A stretch of DNA of 64,000 bases from Glutamicibacter halophytocola (lineage in GTDB: Bacteria > Actinomycetota > Actinomycetes > Actinomycetales > Micrococcaceae), in NCBI RefSeq assembly GCF_001302565.1, contig NZ_CP012750.1:3847799-3911798 (forward strand), in the 5' to 3' direction. The notes beneath the pieces are model-generated. The model was not told the DNA's origin and searched no databases. It worked only from the letters and a program-made list of their open reading frames with translations. Both the position numbers and the translations under genes were made by a program. This document shows, piece after piece, positions 7,995-15,931 of this stretch (position 1 is its first letter; every line of letters starts with the position of its first letter).

Positions 7995-8327
7995 ATGAGT
8001 GAAATCCAGCCAGTCTTCCTTCCCGAGCGCCAGCGCTTCGCCCTTGACGATAACGGCAAGATCATCGGCGCGGCACACTACCGGGACTTTGATGGAGCCG
8101 ATGGAACCGAGCGGATCTTCTTCCACACCACCGTGGATGAGGACTACGCCGGACAGGGACTAGCCAGCGTCCTGGTGAAATTCGCACTGCAGAATACCAT
8201 CGCCAGCGGAGCGAAAATCGTGGCGGTCTGCCCCTATGTCAAGGGCTACGTGGCCAAGCACAGCGAGTACGACCAGCATCTTGTGAAGCCAACCAGGGCG
8301 CACCTGGAGATCTTGCCGCGCGGCTAG
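7995..8327 (+). CDS. GNAT-type N-acetyltransferase, short (YjdJ/COG2388-like)
   Basis: The 110-residue single-domain protein resembles the minimal YjdJ/Gtn-like acetyltransferases. Seen: the acetyl-CoA loop DYAGQGLASVLVKFAL near residue 55 and the C-terminal VCPYVKGYVAKHSEY. These small enzymes have unknown acceptors. The start at 7995 follows AAAGGACACC. It is likely co-transcribed with pirin. The stop overlaps that of the convergent MFS gene in CTAG (8324-8327). Confidence 0.88.
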   Translation: MSEIQPVFLPERQRFALDDNGKIIGAAHYRDFDGADGTERIFFHTTVDEDYAGQGLASVLVKFALQNTIASGAKIVAVCPYVKGYVAKHSEYDQHLVKPTRAHLEILPRG

Positions 8328-9709
8328 CGCGCTGCCAGGGCCGGGGCACCCTTGGTCCGCGGCGACATGGCGATCAGAACCAGGACCAAGACCAGGCTGA
8401 AGCTGAAGACCGCAACGAAGCCCGTGCCGGCAGCGGCCAGCGCAAAGATCACGCCGCCGATGGCTGTGGCCCCGGCATTGCCCAGCGAGTCCGCCACGGA
8501 CATGGCCGAGGAGTTGAAGCCCTGTTCTTCCTTGGAGGACAGGGCCAGCATGTTGACGTTTTGGCGGGGGAAAATCATCCCCATGCCAAAGCCCCCGACC
8601 GCCCAGCCGCACACCAGCACGAGCACCGGCGGGTGGAAGAGCGCGGTGGCCAATGCGGTGGCTATGGCCACGCTCCCGGCCACTGCGCCCACGGTGATGC
8701 AGGTTGAGGAAGCGACCTTCTCCCCCAGCCTTCCCTGGAGCCATGAACCCATCGACCAGCACAGGGCCGAGGCTGTCAGGATCAATCCGGCCCGGTCCGG
8801 GGCGAGCTGGTAGTCCTCGCGAAGCAGATAGGGCAGATAAACCTCGACCCCGAAGAAGGCGCCGGTAATGAAGATCCTGGTGGTGATGGTGGCAGGCAGT
8901 CCGCGGCGCGCCAGGAACGTCCCACGCGGCAGCAGCGGGCGAATCGCCACCAATGCGACCACCAGCGCCAGCGCTAATCCGGCCAGCGACCAGCGGCTGT
9001 TCGAATTGCCCAGCAGATTCATGGAGATCACGGCAAGCCCGGTCAGCCCGGCAAGCGCCAGGCGCTTCACCGATACCGGACCAAGTTCCTGGTTGCGTTC
9101 GGAATCCATGGATTTGAGCACCGGTACCATCGCGCAGAAGGCGACGATCACCAAGACGGCCACGCCGGAAAAGACCCAGCGCCAGCCGAGATGCACCGCC
9201 ATCAGGCCGGCCAGCCATGGGCCAACCATCGCTGGCAGCACCCACGCGGTGGCAAAGAGTGCAAAGATTTTTGAATGCAGCTGGCCTGGATAGGCACGGG
9301 CAATCAGCACGTAGATAGCCACGGTGATGGCACCGCCTCCGACGCCCTGCAGGATGCGCCCGCCAATAAGCATCGGCATATTCGCTGCGGAACCGCAGAT
9401 CAGCAAGCCCACGCAGAAAATCGCGACGCTAATGAACAAGGGATGCTTCGGTCCCCAGCGGTCGGAGACTTCACCGGCGGCAACCATGCCGAGCATGCCA
9501 CTGGCAATCGGGGCGGCAAAGGCCAGCGCAAAATAGCGTTCGCCGTTGAGCAGTTCGCTAACCATCGGCATCACGGTGGTGACCGCCATGGATTCAAAGG
9601 CAACGAGGAACACCAGAACAAACATGCCCATGGTGGTGGCCAAGAATTGCGGTGCGTAAATGGTTTCTGTAGCTGGCGCAGGATTGTGGCTACTACGTCT
9701 TAGGGGCAT
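8324..9709 (-). CDS. MFS transporter, 12-14 TM drug-efflux type
   Basis: The 461-residue major facilitator begins with a soluble tail and TM1 (FLATTMGMFVLVFLVAFESM). Motif A of the second loop is seen as AGEVSDRWGPKHP, and ILQGVGGGAITVAIYVLIARA corresponds to the motif C/TM4-5 region. Such proteins usually export drugs or metabolites; the substrate is unknown. It was originally the second gene after the ZIP transporter, 23 bases downstream, but its 5' region (bases 9571-9709) is now duplicated at 12950-13088. This intact copy is preceded by a chimeric ZIP fragment rather than the full ZIP gene, so its native operon promoter may be lost. Confidence 0.93.
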   Translation of the reverse strand: MPLRRSSHNPAPATETIYAPQFLATTMGMFVLVFLVAFESMAVTTVMPMVSELLNGERYFALAFAAPIASGMLGMVAAGEVSDRWGPKHPLFISVAIFCVGLLICGSAANMPMLIGGRILQGVGGGAITVAIYVLIARAYPGQLHSKIFALFATAWVLPAMVGPWLAGLMAVHLGWRWVFSGVAVLVIVAFCAMVPVLKSMDSERNQELGPVSVKRLALAGLTGLAVISMNLLGNSNSRWSLAGLALALVVALVAIRPLLPRGTFLARRGLPATITTRIFITGAFFGVEVYLPYLLREDYQLAPDRAGLILTASALCWSMGSWLQGRLGEKVASSTCITVGAVAGSVAIATALATALFHPPVLVLVCGWAVGGFGMGMIFPRQNVNMLALSSKEEQGFNSSAMSVADSLGNAGATAIGGVIFALAAAGTGFVAVFSFSLVLVLVLIAMSPRTKGAPALAAR

Positions 9710-9887
9710 GCCCTAATCATGCCAGTTTTCTGCTATCCGCCCAGAACATGCAGGGCGAATGCCGACAGGAAGCCACCGGTGACCAGCAGCCCGGTGTAGT
9801 CATGTTCAACAGAATAGGCTTCTGGAATCATCGAGTCGGCAATCATGGTCAGGATTCCGCCTGCGGCAACTGCCGTGGCAAAGGCCA
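9571..9887. repeat. 317-bp direct repeat, copy 1
   Basis: Identical base for base to 12950-13266. It contains the first 46-47 codons of the MFS gene, the 23-bp spacer and the last 50 or so codons of the ZIP gene. The first mismatches are at 9570/12949 and 9888/13267. The repeat brackets the foreign segment. Confidence 0.97.
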
Positions 9888-9930
9888 AGGCACAATACTT
9901 CTTACCATTGAGCAATTCGCCGATCATCGG
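9733..9930 (-). pseudogene. Chimeric remnant: donor MFS fragment fused to ZIP transporter C-terminus
   Basis: The open frame reads MIGELLNGKKYCALAFA and then switches to ATAVAAGGILTMIADS, the exact C-terminal part of the ZIP protein. The first part aligns with MVSELLNGERYFALAFA of the intact MFS protein but its DNA is only about 71% identical over 48 bases, so it comes from a related, not identical, MFS allele. The switch occurs in GGCAAAGGCCA, a short sequence present in both MFS (9515-9525) and ZIP genes. It is a recombination scar, not a functional gene. Confidence 0.85.
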
Positions 9931-10010
9931 ATTGGCACTAGTAGTTGGTGTCCGATTACTACCCTCAAACTCTTCTAAACATAGAGACGTGGGGCGAGGG
10001 CGGCCTTGGG

Positions 10011-10553
10011 CTAGCTTACGAAAGAAGTCGGTTCGTTAACACATCGCATGGACTCCTCCCCGCCCTCGATGACAACCTCCCCGTCAATTAGACTCTCGGT
10101 ACCCGAGATGTCCGACACGAGACCGGCCAACCGCCAAGTTACTAGATCCTCCATCAACCTCTTGGGTGTAGTTGCCTCAACGTTCTCCCGTCCCATTCCC
10201 TAGATTGCCAACGGCTTCGAAGTCGTTACCGAAGGAATCGACATCCCTCGTCCTTCATACCACTGGCGAGGAGCGGAGAAATACTTCATAAGCTTCAAAT
10301 GGCCCGGCGCCATCTGTTCAATAAAAGTAATGAACTGGAGACGCAGGCATTCGTCGAGACGTAGTCGCGGGTTTACCGAGTTCAGCACCGCATTTCTCAA
10401 CGCATCTAGTTTTTCTTCGTGCATGGTTTTGCCAGCAGTAATTGTCGTTGCTGCCAATGTTTCAACTAATTGAGGGTCTTGGGCTAAGATTTCGAGCCTG
10501 TCAGCAGAGCTAATTACGACCGGAAACGTGCCCGAGGCAAACGGCGTAACCAA
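10011..10553 (-). pseudogene. Broken hypothetical gene with in-frame stop
   Basis: Two open frames in the same phase are separated only by a TAG at 10200-10202. The first (TTG at 10553) contains LVETLAATTITAGKTMHEE and KLDALRNAVLNSV, then LKLMKYFSAPRQWYEGRG; the second continues MGRENVEATTPKRLMEDLV. Together they give about 180 residues resembling a widespread bacterial family of unknown function whose members read through this region without a stop. A stop lies only four codons upstream of the TTG, so the N-terminus is probably lost too. The gene is in the foreign segment and looks decayed; a CAG-to-TAG change would explain the break. Confidence 0.55.
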
Positions 10554-10857
10554 GCGTTGATTGCGTTAGCCCACCGCCGGTTGACAGCCCTGTTCGCGAT
10601 GCTTCGCGATGGAACTTTTTTGAGATGTTCCGGCGCCAGTTAACGCTCAATAAACAACATAGGGGCACCCCCGCACAAGGTTCTATTGATAGTTGCAAAA
10701 TTTCAAGCAATCTTTATGTCAGAGATCTACTGTCGCCCTACTTAGAGTAATTCCATTTTTATCTGGCACGGCATGCCACGCCAATCAGGTCCCCGCTCTC
10801 GTCGGTCTCTACTGCATGTCCGCCGCCAGGCATTCCAAGTGTGAACTAGTCACTTAG
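10554..10857. other. Gene-free stretch inside the foreign segment
   Basis: About 300 bases, more AT-rich than the flanks, without a supported ORF. It holds a short repeat TTCGCGATG-CTTCGCGATG near 10600 and the near-palindrome GGCACGGCATGCCACGCC near 10768. These may be remnants of recombination or regulatory sites of the element; I cannot assign them. Confidence 0.4.
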
Positions 10858-11593
10858 CTTAACGCCACAGGCATCAAGCCCAACCATGGATACAGCAGCG
10901 TCATCGCCGAAACCTGGTCGGCCGAAATCATCATGGGCATACTCGACAACCCGTTCGCCTCCGGACGCTTCCGCTACGGCGGACAAGTTCGCCAGAGCAT
11001 CCACGATGCCCCTCATCCCCGAGGGAATGTGGCAAGGGTACCAATCCCGGCGCCGCGACCGGATCAAACGCTCCCGCGCAGAAAGCACCGAATACCTGCT
11101 GACCGGATCCATCTATTGCGGGATCTGCGGAAGCAAGGCCTACGGCGGCCGACCCAAGCCCAAAACCGGGCCACGCGGAGCAGTAACCTACTCCTGCAAG
11201 CAAGCGGCCTACTACCACCTGCGCAAAGGCGGGTACGTCAAAAAATCCCGCATCATGGAGCACCTGCTCCCCTGGCTGGAAACCATCGCCCAGGAGATCA
11301 GCGACCTGGCAGACCAACAACCGACCACAGTAAAACCAACAGACCCTACACCCGGCATACGGCGAGCCCTGATCAAGGTAGACCGAAAGCGTGACGTGCT
11401 CACGGGCAAGATGCTCGATGGTCTGCTGCCGGATAATGTTTACCAGCGGTTGCTGGCCGACCTAGACGCGGACATGGAACGGCTCACGAAACGCCTGGAA
11501 GATCTATCCGCCGCGGTACGAACTAACGATGACCAGGCTACGGCTGAACTTATCCGGGATTGGTCTAAAATGGCCCTGCACACGCAGCGCTAA
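10858..11593 (+). pseudogene. Large serine recombinase, C-terminal remnant with frameshift
   Basis: The catalytic resolvase domain is absent. What remains reads GIKPNHGYSSVIAETWSAE then GILDNPFASGRFRYGG in one frame, and from about 11010 continues in another as PLIPEGMWQGYQSRRRDR, followed by the zinc-ribbon start YLLTGSIYCGICGSK and a C-terminal coiled-coil (KRLEDLSAAVR). This order (recombinase domain, then Zn-ribbon) is that of large serine integrases. A stop at 10855 precedes the remnant. It indicates that the segment once carried an integrase-type element that can no longer move itself. Confidence 0.8.
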
Positions 11594-11714
11594 CTGCTAT
11601 CCAGGCTGATTGGGACGATCGTCTACACGGCGCAACTGCCAGATCTGGCGGTGAGCATTTATGCGAAATGGGAAGATTGCCACCTAGAAGCGTGCTGACG
11701 GCGATCTATGGCAC

Positions 11715-11747
11715 AAAAAATGCCCCATCCTGGAAGGATGGGGCATT
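11715..11747 (-). terminator. Rho-independent terminator of the DUF cassette
   Basis: A 12-bp perfect stem (11719-11730 with 11736-11747), loop TGGAA, followed on the minus strand by six T. It lies just past the stop of the DUF2283 gene. Confidence 0.9.
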
Positions 11748-11756
11748 ATCAGCTGC

Positions 11757-12092
11757 TTATGCGTGCGCTAGGCCTTTACTTGACCAAACCGACGCCGGCT
11801 TAAAAACACCGTCTCCAGTGCTATCAGTGCGTACGTTCATAAGACGTGCAAGCTTATCCAGTGCGATACTCGCACGTGTCATCACGTCAGCGCTCCAACT
11901 AAACTTTTCACCCATTTCTGAAATGGGGAATCGGGTAGAAGTACCCAGAACCTCGAAACCTACAGGCATGCCCGCGCGGTCCAAATCTATGAGTAGTCCG
12001 CCACCATATTCAATGGTCTTTTCAACTGTCTCGTCTGTCACTTGGGCGTAGCCCACACGAAGGGTTGCGTCGTAATATGTGCTATCAGACAT
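11757..12092 (-). CDS. DUF2283 domain protein
   Basis: The 111-residue product starts MSDSTYYDATLRVGYAQV and contains the DUF2283 pattern GGGLLIDLDRAGMPVGFEVLG near residues 30-50; the C-terminal half (SADVMTRASIALDKLARLMN) is an extension. GAGGAGGAAAGG precedes the ATG at 12092; the frame is open to 12152. DUF2283 proteins are frequently encoded next to DUF4258 proteins, as here, and the pair has the size and layout of a toxin-antitoxin module, which is inference. It is the last gene of the three-gene cassette and is followed by a strong terminator. Confidence 0.8.
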   Translation of the reverse strand: MSDSTYYDATLRVGYAQVTDETVEKTIEYGGGLLIDLDRAGMPVGFEVLGTSTRFPISEMGEKFSWSADVMTRASIALDKLARLMNVRTDSTGDGVFKPASVWSSKGLAHA

Positions 12093-12162
12093 TTTTACCT
12101 TTCCTCCTCGCATCGTGTTCATAAGAACTCTCTGCGTTTGGTAAGTATACATTTTACTAGTT

Positions 12163-12408
12163 TTAGTGCCAGTAAGCTGTGATTACCGTAATAGTTGCAT
12201 TGGGCGCCGCATCTTCAATTGCCGGAAAAGTCACGACCATCAGTTTCCTTTCCCCAATTTCCACCATGTACACCCATCGTCCCGCCGCGTCCTTTGATTC
12301 GTAACTCATCAAACGCCGGTGTTCGGTGAACACTTCATTAACTTGCTGTTCCGATATCCCTCGTTGCTGGATCCTGGATAGAGCATGACTACTGATCTTC
12401 AGCTCCAT
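12163..12408 (-). CDS. DUF4258 domain protein
   Basis: Small protein of 81 residues with the DUF4258 pattern: SSHALSRIQQRGISEQQVNEV at residues 6-26, then a strand carrying RWVYMVEIGERKLMVVTF and a C-terminal ATITVITAYWH. The size and beta-rich C-terminus with a conserved final Thr-Ala-Tyr resemble small RelE/BrnT-like proteins; toxin activity is a hypothesis. The start at 12408 (MELKISSHAL) lies 8 bases after the preceding gene; the upstream ATG at 12444 would overlap that gene by 29 bases. The DUF2283 gene follows 70 bases downstream. Confidence 0.8.
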   Translation of the reverse strand: MELKISSHALSRIQQRGISEQQVNEVFTEHRRLMSYESKDAAGRWVYMVEIGERKLMVVTFPAIEDAAPNATITVITAYWH

Positions 12409-12415
12409 CAGATCA

Positions 12416-12838
12416 CTAGCCCCCGACGTTTTCCAGAATGTCAACAGAGAAATACAATTTCCGGACTAGGGCGTTATTGATGAATATTTCAGCTCGATAC
12501 CGCCCAGCAGAGTCAATCTTAAGCGGAACTTCAGCCGTGAAGACAAGACCCACTTTCCCTTCATATGGGTTTACCGCCTGTTTCGGATTCATTGTGGTTT
12601 CCAAGACAAGTCCGCTTGACCCATCATCATTCCCGACCCTTATCTTGACTGGGAATGGCGCTCCACCTTCTCTAGCCCGGATACGCCCAGCGACGTGCAA
12701 CGTCAGCGGGGCCGGTAATGAAGGCAAGGCGACTCGAGTGAAGCTCGCGCCCACTGCCGTAAGGCTGTCCCCTTCGACTCGCGCGAATTCCGCTAAGAAG
12801 GCGTAGTCAAGCTCGGGAAGATTCTCCAACGTCGTCAT
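12416..12838 (-). CDS. DUF6941 family protein
   Basis: The roughly 140-residue protein begins MTTLENLPELDYAFLAEFAR and continues GDSLTAVGASFTRVALPSLPAPLTL, the pattern I associate with DUF6941, a small family of unknown role with an all-beta look and a C-terminal strand pair (RYRAEIFINNALVRKLYFSVDI). No signal peptide or catalytic motif is visible. No clear ribosome binding site marks the start; 12856 is an alternative. It is the first gene of the cassette, and an inverted repeat (TCTCG-ATTA-CGAGA, 12884-12897) upstream may be an operator. Confidence 0.7.
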   Translation of the reverse strand: MTTLENLPELDYAFLAEFARVEGDSLTAVGASFTRVALPSLPAPLTLHVAGRIRAREGGAPFPVKIRVGNDDGSSGLVLETTMNPKQAVNPYEGKVGLVFTAEVPLKIDSAGRYRAEIFINNALVRKLYFSVDILENVGG

Positions 12839-12883
12839 GCGTCCGATCATATCCATGGAACGGCGCGCGCGTAAGAAAAACTT

Positions 12884-12897
12884 TCTCGATTACGAGA
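12884..12897. promoter_or_regulatory. Inverted repeat upstream of the DUF cassette
   Basis: TCTCG-ATTA-CGAGA lies 46 bases before the DUF6941 start in an otherwise AT-rich leader. It could be an autoregulatory operator; only the symmetry supports it. Confidence 0.35.
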
Positions 12898-12938
12898 GAT
12901 TCAGCTTCAGGCTCAGCAGATCAAATATCGAATCCCAA

Positions 12939-13088
12939 TTACTCCGTTGTCACGGTGGTGACCGCCATGGATTCAAAGGCAACGAGGAACACCAGAACAA
13001 ACATGCCCATGGTGGTGGCCAAGAATTGCGGTGCGTAAATGGTTTCTGTAGCTGGCGCAGGATTGTGGCTACTACGTCTTAGGGGCAT
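12939..13088 (-). pseudogene. Truncated MFS 5' fragment (copy 2)
   Basis: It has the same start and first 46-47 codons as the intact MFS gene, then TTE and a stop at the border with the foreign segment (12949/12950). It still lies 23 bases downstream of the intact ZIP gene, so it would be co-translated as a 49-residue peptide ending just after TM1. It marks where the native ZIP-MFS operon was interrupted. Confidence 0.9.
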
Positions 13089-13266
13089 GCCCTAATCATG
13101 CCAGTTTTCTGCTATCCGCCCAGAACATGCAGGGCGAATGCCGACAGGAAGCCACCGGTGACCAGCAGCCCGGTGTAGTCATGTTCAACAGAATAGGCTT
13201 CTGGAATCATCGAGTCGGCAATCATGGTCAGGATTCCGCCTGCGGCAACTGCCGTGGCAAAGGCCA
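12950..13266. repeat. 317-bp direct repeat, copy 2
   Basis: Perfect copy of 9571-9887, in the same orientation, 3379 bases apart. Here the ZIP part is continuous with the full ZIP gene. Recombination between the two copies would delete the foreign segment and restore the ancestral operon. Confidence 0.97.
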
Positions 13267-13876
13267 GGGCTTCTTCAGGCATGGATTGCATGGCCAGTGC
13301 CCCGGCAAAGGCAGCCAGCCCACAAGAAATCGCGATGGAACCCCACAGAAGGGCAATCGAGGAACCTTTGCGGCCGGCGCTCTTCATTTGAGCCGTGCTG
13401 GCCAGCCCTTCGGGAATGTTGGAAATGAAAATGGCAATGAGCATGGCGGGGTTGATGCTCGCGCTAGCCACAACGCTCAGGCCCAGTGCCACGGATTCGG
13501 GAATGCCGTCGATCAAGGCTCCCACCGCCAAAGCGGTGCCCGCAGGTTCGCCGCCCTGAGCGCTGCCCGAGGCTTTTTGACGCCTTGTGGTGCGCCAGGC
13601 CAGTACCCGATTGGCCGAGAAATACAGCGCGGCGCCCACCAGCACACCGGCCGCCGTTGCCAGGAGCCCGCCAGTTTCGAAGGCCTCGAGTACAAGCTCA
13701 AAGCTCAGTGCACTGACCAGCACTCCTGCGCCGAAGGCCATGATCGCGCAAACCCAGACCTTCGGAATTTTCAGCCACCAGGCGGCGCCAGATCCCAGCA
13801 ACAGCGCCGATCCGGCTACCGTGCCCCAAAGCAAGGCCTGCAAAGAAGCGAACATGGCACCCACTATAGCCAGCAA
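13112..13876 (-). CDS. ZIP-family metal (zinc) transporter
   Basis: The roughly 254-residue membrane protein has about eight TM helices and a cytosolic loop rich in charged residues (AWRTTRRQKASGSAQGGE). Metal-site motifs are seen in TM4 (GALIDGIPESVALGLS) and TM5 (AIFISNIPEGLASTAQM), the HNxPEG-type pairs of ZIPs, with Asp/Asn replacing the first His. This favours zinc or another divalent cation. The start at 13876 or 13855 (MFASLQAL) cannot be decided. It was originally followed by the MFS gene; now only a 49-codon MFS fragment follows. Confidence 0.92.
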   Translation of the reverse strand: MLAIVGAMFASLQALLWGTVAGSALLLGSGAAWWLKIPKVWVCAIMAFGAGVLVSALSFELVLEAFETGGLLATAAGVLVGAALYFSANRVLAWRTTRRQKASGSAQGGEPAGTALAVGALIDGIPESVALGLSVVASASINPAMLIAIFISNIPEGLASTAQMKSAGRKGSSIALLWGSIAISCGLAAFAGALAMQSMPEEALAFATAVAAGGILTMIADSMIPEAYSVEHDYTGLLVTGGFLSAFALHVLGG

Positions 13877-13916
13877 GCCGCCGGCTTAGTAGCTGCCATG
13901 TCGGTTCTGACTGGGA

Positions 13917-15272
13917 TTAACCCTCGGAGGACATATTGCTGAAGCGCGAGTAGTGGCCTTGGAATGCCACGGTGATGGTTTTGGTGGGACCGGCACGGTG
14001 CTTGGCGATGATCACGTCGGCCTCGCCTGGACGGTTTTCCTTGTCATACACATCATCACGATGCAGCAGGATCACCATATCGGCGTCCTGCTCAATGGAA
14101 CCGGATTCACGAAGGTCCGAAACCATTGGCCGCTTATCGGTTCGCTGTTCGGAACCACGGTTCAGCTGCGACAGCGCGATCAGCGGAACATCGAGCTCCT
14201 TGGCCAGCAGCTTGAGGTTACGCGAGAACTCGGAAACTTCCTGCTGGCGTGATTCCACGCGCTTGCCCGAACTCATCAGCTGCAGGTAGTCGAGGATGAT
14301 CATGCGCAGCTCATTGCGCTGCTTCAGGCGGCGGCACTTTGCGCGGATTTCCATCATGGACATATTCGGCGAATCGTCGATGAACAGCGGCGCTTCATTC
14401 AACCGGCCCATGGTGGTGGCAATCTTGGTCCACTGCGCGTCCTCCACCGAACCCTTGCGCAGGTCCTGGAGCTGGATGGAGGCTTCTGCCGAAAGCAGGC
14501 GCATCGCAATTTCATTGCGGCCCATTTCCAGGGAGAAGAAGACGGTGGCCATGTTGTTCTTGATGGCGGCGGACCGGGCGAAGTCCAGCGCGAAGGTCGA
14601 CTTACCCACTGCAGGACGGGCCGCGATGATGATCATCTGGCCGCCCTTCAGGCCCTGGGTCAGCTCGTCGAATTCGTAGAACCCGGTGGGCACGCCGGTG
14701 ATGCCGTCGCCGGCGTTCGCGGCGTTTTCGATTTCGTCTACGGTGCCTTCGATGATATCCGAGAGGCGTACGTAGTCTTCGCTGCTGCGGTTTTCCGCAA
14801 CCTTGTAGACCTCGGCTTGCGCTTCGTTGACGATGGCATCGACTTCTCCATCGGGCGAGTAGCCCATCTGGACGATGCGGGTTCCGGCGTCCACCAGGCG
14901 GCGCAAGACGGCGCGCTCGCGCACGATTTCTGCATAGTAGCCGGCGTTAGCGGCGGTGGGCACCTGCTGAATGAGGTTGTGAAGGTAGGCAGCGCCACCC
15001 ACGCGGGAAATTTCGCCGCGCTTGGTCAGCAAGTCGGCCACGGTCACGGCATCGGCAGGTTCGCCTCGGCCGTACAAATCGATAATGGCTTCGTAGATGG
15101 ATTCGTGAGCCGGACGGTAGAAGTCGGTTCCGCGCAGCGCCTCAACGACGTCTGCGATGGCGTCCTTGGATAGCATCATGCCACCGAGCACGGACATCTC
15201 GGCTTCGACGTCCTGTGGCGGCTTGCGCCCTGCGTCGGATTCTCGTCCTTCGTAAACCGGCTCAGCACTCAT
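13917..15272 (-). CDS. dnaB: Replicative DNA helicase DnaB
   Basis: Hexameric helicase of about 451 residues that unwinds DNA at the fork. Seen: the N-terminal helical domain (QDVEAEMSVLGGMMLSKDAI), a linker, Walker A AARPAVGKSTFALD near residue 220, Walker B MIILDYLQLMSS, the DnaB motif SQLNRGSEQR, and the arginine-finger region IAKHRAGPT near the C-terminus. No intein interrupts the usual sites. Start: MSAEP at 15272 has GGAAG 8 bases upstream; the ATG at 15287 directly abuts AGGGG. The 5' region contains a striking cluster of DnaA boxes, so DnaA may regulate it. Confidence 0.97.
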   Translation of the reverse strand: MSAEPVYEGRESDAGRKPPQDVEAEMSVLGGMMLSKDAIADVVEALRGTDFYRPAHESIYEAIIDLYGRGEPADAVTVADLLTKRGEISRVGGAAYLHNLIQQVPTAANAGYYAEIVRERAVLRRLVDAGTRIVQMGYSPDGEVDAIVNEAQAEVYKVAENRSSEDYVRLSDIIEGTVDEIENAANAGDGITGVPTGFYEFDELTQGLKGGQMIIIAARPAVGKSTFALDFARSAAIKNNMATVFFSLEMGRNEIAMRLLSAEASIQLQDLRKGSVEDAQWTKIATTMGRLNEAPLFIDDSPNMSMMEIRAKCRRLKQRNELRMIILDYLQLMSSGKRVESRQQEVSEFSRNLKLLAKELDVPLIALSQLNRGSEQRTDKRPMVSDLRESGSIEQDADMVILLHRDDVYDKENRPGEADVIIAKHRAGPTKTITVAFQGHYSRFSNMSSEG

Positions 15273-15377
15273 TGCAGACACTTCCATCCCCTATTGACCC
15301 CAGGGGGAAAAATCTTCCTTGCCAGATGGCAACGTTCCAACCTGCTAGTTGATGCCAACAGTTCAATGGATTACGTC

Positions 15378-15827
15378 TGTGGATATTTCTGCCCCAAAGC
15401 CAACAGTAGGGCCGATGTTTACCCACGTAAACCCCATTATCCACAGGTTCTGTGCATAACATACCCTCAGCTGTGGACTAGCCTGTTCACTGTCTGGGGA
15501 GAACCCTGTGGATTATTGTCAAGTACCCAACAGTAATAGTTATTGACTAGGCTTTTTGTATTTTCACATCTGTGGACAGGGAAATATTTTGTTGAAGATA
15601 GCGATATGTTCCCAGTAGTTATCAACACCCAAAAACGCCCGCAATACAGGGTTTATTGCAGTTTTCACACAGTTCTGCACATCTTGCCCACAGACGTGTG
15701 GATAACCATGTGGATATCCACGGAATCATAAAAGGCTTAGTCACCGGCCTTTAGCACGGTCAACTCGGCAAGTTATGGCCAATAGTCCACATTTTCGCGT
15801 AGCGGTCGCGATCCACACCGTGGATAA
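15378..15827. promoter_or_regulatory. Cluster of DnaA boxes upstream of dnaB
   Basis: In 450 bases there are two perfect boxes: TTATCCACA at 15437-15445 and TGTGGATAA at 15697-15705. One-mismatch boxes are at 15378 (TGTGGATAT), 15451 (TGTGCATAA), 15507 (TGTGGATTA), 15619 (TTATCAACA), 15709 (TGTGGATAT) and 15819 (CGTGGATAA). Weaker ones are at 15472, 15571, 15714 and 15783. The stretch 15540-15660 is AT-rich. Actinobacterial oriC normally lies beside dnaA, about 48 kb away, so this is a DnaA-controlled promoter, a DnaA-titration site, or a second origin-like element. No ORF in 15273-15931 looks real. Confidence 0.85.
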
Positions 15828-15931
15828 CTATTTGCCTGGCGTTGAACGCGTCCCGAAACGCGACTAGGCCCGGAGCAGATCACCATCAGGGAATCCACGC
15901 CGGGCCTTCGGGAAACTACCCCTCAGAAGAT

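Noticed and set aside
13917..15272. Intein in dnaB
   Set aside because: The protein has normal length and continuous motifs through the usual insertion sites.
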